Below, piece after piece: positions 60,898 to 64,000 of a stretch of DNA of 64,000 nucleotides. A program made the translations under genes and the position numbers. The DNA is taken from assembly GCF_003351225.1 (NCBI RefSeq), contig NZ_QQSY01000005.1, forward strand, positions 124,001 through 188,000. Reading direction: 5' to 3'. Origin of the DNA: Dyella solisilvae (GTDB taxonomy: Bacteria; Pseudomonadota; Gammaproteobacteria; Xanthomonadales; Rhodanobacteraceae). Within the stretch, counting starts at the first letter, position 1. Every line of letters starts with the position of its first letter. The notes under the pieces are model-generated. The model saw nothing but the letters and a program-made list of their open reading frames with translations, did no database searches and was not told the DNA's origin.

Positions 60898-61032
60898 TCA
60901 GGGCATTGGAACGGGCGATTATCGCTGCGGGGCGGCGGGGGTCGCAATGTTGGGGGTTGGGAGCGCCCTGCGCGGGGCGGAGTGCAATGCCGGTTGCCGG
61001 TCTACGGGGGGCGATTAGGTGCTGCTGAGGCG

Positions 61033-61258
61033 CGAAAGGCGCTGAATGTCTCGCTACGCTCGCCCCTTCGGCGCCGCCCGTGCGGGCGTTCTGCGCACTT
61101 CGCACTCCGTCCTGCTTCCGAGTTTGGAAGGTCACTGGGGCCCTGGAGCCCACCTACGCGTCATCCCGGCGGAGGCCGGGATCCAGTGACCCATACGCGC
61201 GGGTCGTCGCGACAAACGGTCAGCGCGGCGCTGGATCCCGGCCTGCGCCGGGATGACG
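61033..61258. repeat. Inverted copy of 83-bp repeat plus a REP pair
   Basis: The gap 60886-61281 has no gene. 61033-61115 is the inverted partner of 2975-3057. It is followed by inverted REP palindromes at 61159-61186 (CGTCATCCCGGCGG...) and 61231-61258 (CTGGATCCCGGCC...). Confidence 0.75.
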
Positions 61259-61281
61259 ATGAGGGGTCGCAGTAGGGCTCG

Positions 61282-61857
61282 CTAGGTTGCGCGGCGGCGC
61301 TCACGCCCCAGCCACCAGGCCATCACGATGCCCGCCAGCAACCAGCCGATCAACTGCTCGATCAGCGCGGCCAGGATGAAGCTGGTGGGGAAGTGGTACC
61401 AGTTCCAGTACGGCACCAGGATGCTCAGCCAGGCGAACACGGCGGCGGCGAGCGCGATGCTAAGCCGGGTCATGAAGCTGAAGGGCGCCAGCGCCATCAC
61501 GAAGGCCAGCGCCAGCGCGGACAAGGTGTCCGACGCCCATTGGCGCGGCAACTGCCCACTCATGTCGGTCAGGTCGCCGCCCTCCGGCAGGTAAACCATC
61601 AGGACAAACGGCGAGACCTTGGACTTGGCGGCGTAGGCTTCCCTGGCGGCCTTGTCGCTCATGCGCGCCGGGTCGATCGATGGCAACAGGAACACCCCTG
61701 GGCGCTCGCCCAGGCCCGGATGGAGGACGCTGAGCACCGTATCCTCGTTGGCCGGCTGGCGCATGCCTACGTCGCCGAGCCCCAGCGCCATATGGGAGAC
61801 GGCGCCCCACAGGAACATCACGATACCGCCGAGCAGAGCTGCAACGAGTACCCGCAT
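61282..61857 (-). CDS. Hypothetical membrane protein
   Basis: A 191-residue protein. It has one N-terminal helix (VLVAALLGGIVMFLWGAVSH), a ~75-residue periplasmic segment with PGLGERPGVFLLPSIDP and YAAKSKVSPFVLMVYLPEG, and three C-terminal helices. The N-terminal GGxxMFxWGAxSHM pattern occurs in a widespread uncharacterised family. It stands upstream of the serS transcription unit, separated by repeats. Confidence 0.7.
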   Translation of the reverse strand: MRVLVAALLGGIVMFLWGAVSHMALGLGDVGMRQPANEDTVLSVLHPGLGERPGVFLLPSIDPARMSDKAAREAYAAKSKVSPFVLMVYLPEGGDLTDMSGQLPRQWASDTLSALALAFVMALAPFSFMTRLSIALAAAVFAWLSILVPYWNWYHFPTSFILAALIEQLIGWLLAGIVMAWWLGRERRRAT

Positions 61858-61938
61858 GACGCGCCCCTCGTGGCTGTTGGCCCAGCGAATCTATGCCCGC
61901 GCCCGGAGTCGTCGCAAGTCGGCCAAACGGTGGGCGGC

Positions 61939-62568
61939 TCAGGGCTTGCGCGCGGCGCCGATCGGCAAGGTCGCCACGCGATGCATCTCCGCCTCGTCCC
62001 ACAGCGATGGATCGCGCAGGCAGGCCATGGCGAAGTCATGGGCGTCGTCGCCCCAGAACAGCCGCCCATCCAGCGACAGGGTCGGTACGCCGAACACGCC
62101 CTCGGCGATGGACGCGTCGAAGTTGTCGCGCAGCCGGGCCTTCACCGCGGGATCCGCCGTCGCGGCGACCGGATCGGCAATACCCAGTTGCTCCGCCACC
62201 GGCGCGAGCGCGGCGATGCTGTCGCCCGCACTCCCCTGCCCCCAGATCCATTCGAAGATGGCGTCGGTCGCCGCCACCGTGCTGCCGCCGGCGATGCACA
62301 GGCGCAGGGCGGCCAGCGGGTTGAACGGATGCGTCGGCGGAAATCGCAGCGGTGCCTGCGCCTGGCGCGCACGCCACAGCACATGGCGGTAGGTGAACTC
62401 ACGCTTGCCGGGAATTTCCGCCGGCCCTTTCTGCCCATGCTGCTCGAGCACGCCAGCGAACAGGATCGGACGCAACTCCACGGGCTGCGTGGCGGCCAGC
62501 GCCTTGATCTTCGGCCACTGCAACCACGCGAACGGCGAGATGAAATCGAAGTACCAGCGGATCTGCAT
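61939..62568 (-). CDS. 2-hydroxychromene-2-carboxylate isomerase (DsbA family)
   Basis: A 209-residue thioredoxin-fold protein without the redox CxxC. It starts WYFDFISPFAWLQWPKI, which is the HCCA isomerase/kappa-GST signature with Ser in place of the first Cys. GVFGVPTLSLDGRLFWGDD lies at the C-terminus. It probably uses glutathione to isomerise aromatic or related substrates; no naphthalene pathway is nearby. AGAGGACC precedes the ATG, and rarA ends 20 bases upstream. Confidence 0.85.
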   Translation of the reverse strand: MQIRWYFDFISPFAWLQWPKIKALAATQPVELRPILFAGVLEQHGQKGPAEIPGKREFTYRHVLWRARQAQAPLRFPPTHPFNPLAALRLCIAGGSTVAATDAIFEWIWGQGSAGDSIAALAPVAEQLGIADPVAATADPAVKARLRDNFDASIAEGVFGVPTLSLDGRLFWGDDAHDFAMACLRDPSLWDEAEMHRVATLPIGAARKP

Positions 62569-62588
62569 GGATGGTCCTCTTCAGCGCG

Positions 62589-63926
62589 TCATTTGCCGCG
62601 CGCCTGCCGGCGGGCCTCGCGCAAGCTCAGCAGCTTTTCACGCAGTTTTAGTTCCAGCCCACGCTCGACCGGTTCATAGAACACCGTGCCGTCCAGCGCA
62701 TCGGGCAGGCACTGCTGGTCGAGCGCGATGCCACCGTCGGCATCGTGGTCGTACTGGTAGCCCTTGCCGTAGCCGAGGCCCTTCATCAGCTTGGTCGGCG
62801 CGTTGCGCAGGTGCATCGGCACTTCCAGCGTGCCGGTCTCGCGCACCACCGCACGGGCCTGGTTGTACGCCGTGTAGGCGGCATTGCTCTTGGGCGCGAT
62901 GGCCAGCCAGATCGCCAGCTGCGCCAGACCCAGCTCGCCCTCGGGACTGCCGAGGCGCTCGTAGGTGTCCCAGGCGTCCAGCGCCATGCGCCAGGCGCGC
63001 GGCTCGGCCAGGCCGACGTCTTCCACCGCCATGCGAGTCATGCGGCGGGCCAGGTACAACGGATCGACGCCGCCATCGAGCATGCGACACAGCCAGTACA
63101 CCGCGGCATCGGGATCGGACGAGCGCACCGATTTGTGCAGCGCCGAGATCTGGTCGTAGAACTGCTCGCCGCCCTTGTCGAAGCGGCGTGTGCGGTCGGC
63201 CAGCACCTGGGTCAGGGTGGCTTCGTCGATGCGGTGATCCTCGGCCAGCTCCGAGGCGATCTCCAGCAGGGTCAGGCCACGGCGCACGTCGCCGTCGGCG
63301 GCCTGGGCGATCAGGCGCAGCGACTCGTCGGACACCTCCAGCGCCATCGCGCCCAGCCCGCGCTCGTGATCCCGCAGTGCGCGCTGGAGCGCCACCACGA
63401 TGTCATCCGGCGTGACCGCTTCCAGCACGTGCACGCGGCAGCGCGAGAGCAAGGCGGAGTTGAGTTCGAACGAGGGGTTCTCGGTGGTGGCGCCGACGAA
63501 GATGATCACGCCCCGTTCGATATGCGGCAGGAAGGCGTCCTGCTGCGCCTTGTTGAAACGGTGCACCTCGTCCACGAACAGCACGGTGCGCCGGCCCTGC
63601 GCAAAGTTCGCCTCGGCTTCGGCCAGCGCCTTGCGCACCTCGGGCAGGCCCGACAGCACGGCGGAGATCGCGCGGAAATCGGCATCGGCGTAGCGCGCCA
63701 CCAACAGGGCCAGGGTGGTCTTGCCGCAACCGGGCGGGCCCCACAGCACCATCGAGTGGACGCGCCCTGCCTCCAGCGCGCGGCGCAGCGCCTTGCCGGG
63801 GGCCAGCACGCGTTGCTGGCCGACGATCTCGTCGAGGGTGCGCGGCCGCATGCGTTCGGCCAGGGGTTTAAGGTCGTCGGGCTCGGCGAACAGGCCCGGC
63901 GCGTCGTACATATCGCTGCGTGACAT
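62589..63926 (-). CDS. rarA: Replication-associated recombination protein A
   Basis: About 445 residues, an AAA+ ATPase of the RarA/MgsA/WRNIP1 family that acts at stalled replication forks. It has Walker A GPPGCGKTT, Walker B VLFVDEVHRFN, sensor 1 ATTENPSFELNSALLSR, and a C-terminal tetramerisation region ending SLREARRQARGK. The ATG at 63926 (MSRSDMYDAPGLF) is the usual start; ATGs at 63935 and 63956 are possible. It continues to the DsbA-family gene on the same strand. Confidence 0.95.
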   Translation of the reverse strand: MSRSDMYDAPGLFAEPDDLKPLAERMRPRTLDEIVGQQRVLAPGKALRRALEAGRVHSMVLWGPPGCGKTTLALLVARYADADFRAISAVLSGLPEVRKALAEAEANFAQGRRTVLFVDEVHRFNKAQQDAFLPHIERGVIIFVGATTENPSFELNSALLSRCRVHVLEAVTPDDIVVALQRALRDHERGLGAMALEVSDESLRLIAQAADGDVRRGLTLLEIASELAEDHRIDEATLTQVLADRTRRFDKGGEQFYDQISALHKSVRSSDPDAAVYWLCRMLDGGVDPLYLARRMTRMAVEDVGLAEPRAWRMALDAWDTYERLGSPEGELGLAQLAIWLAIAPKSNAAYTAYNQARAVVRETGTLEVPMHLRNAPTKLMKGLGYGKGYQYDHDADGGIALDQQCLPDALDGTVFYEPVERGLELKLREKLLSLREARRQARGK

Positions 63927-64000
63927 ACCGCGCATGATAGGGCATTGGCCCGGCATGGGCCGCCTGCCGCGCCAATCGCCGGCCTCTGCCAGGAGCCCGG

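Overview
The window is a high-GC chromosome segment, densely packed on both strands, that looks like a gammaproteobacterium of the Xanthomonadales. A Rhodanobacteraceae-type host such as Dyella, Luteibacter or Rhodanobacter is my inference, from serC-pheA-aroA, kdsB, FabV as enoyl-ACP reductase, a roughly 800-residue LigA, the nudJ-mnmA-hflD order, and many short palindromes built on GTCATCCCGGCG / CTGGATCCCGGCC in the intergenic gaps. No species can be named from the sequence alone.

Layout. 0-3 kb: fatty-acid beta-oxidation (hydroxyacyl-CoA dehydrogenase/hydratase, thiolase). 3-10.5 kb: small membrane and RNA-associated proteins, a dehydrogenase with an AraC-type regulator, a 2OG-Fe(II) oxygenase, an amino-acid permease, and an ECF sigma-factor operon. 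10.5-20 kb: tRNA-Gly, pgsA, uvrC, a low-molecular-weight phosphatase, kdsB, aroA, pheA, serC and an FHA protein. 20-28.6 kb: infA, clpA/clpS, nudJ-mnmA-hflD, a transporter and aqpZ. 28.9-34.6 kb: ligA-epmA-VOC operon, two tandem PAP2-family proteins, rnk. 34.9-44.2 kb: transporters, photolyase, fabV. 44.4-54.8 kb: a more loosely packed accessory stretch with a CadC-like TPR regulator, secreted and lipoproteins, a patatin-like lipase, an acetyltransferase and one decayed VOC gene. 59.2-64 kb: serS, small membrane proteins, a DsbA-family isomerase and rarA.

The most unusual part is 55.05-58.95 kb. A tRNA-Ser(UGA) gene on the minus strand is cut in two exactly in its anticodon loop: the 3' half lies at 55051-55108 and the 5' half at 58904-58942. 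The halves share the 7-base core TTTCAAG and rejoin into a 90-nt tRNA with paired stems. Between them sits a visibly less GC-rich 3.8-kb island. It carries a frameshifted AlpA/excisionase-like gene, an XRE repressor with a likely self-operator, a two-gene operon (an uncharacterised 213-residue protein translationally coupled to a 620-residue caspase-like C14 protease), and a complete second tRNA-Ser with the same UGA anticodon. Paired repeats of TGATTGAC(C/G)G lie inside both ends, and no integrase is present. The simplest reading is a non-autonomous integrative element that destroys a tRNA gene, supplies a substitute tRNA with the same decoding capacity, and carries a caspase-based cargo that may be a defence system. 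seryl-tRNA synthetase lies just beyond, so tRNA-Ser genes and their charging enzyme are neighbours here.
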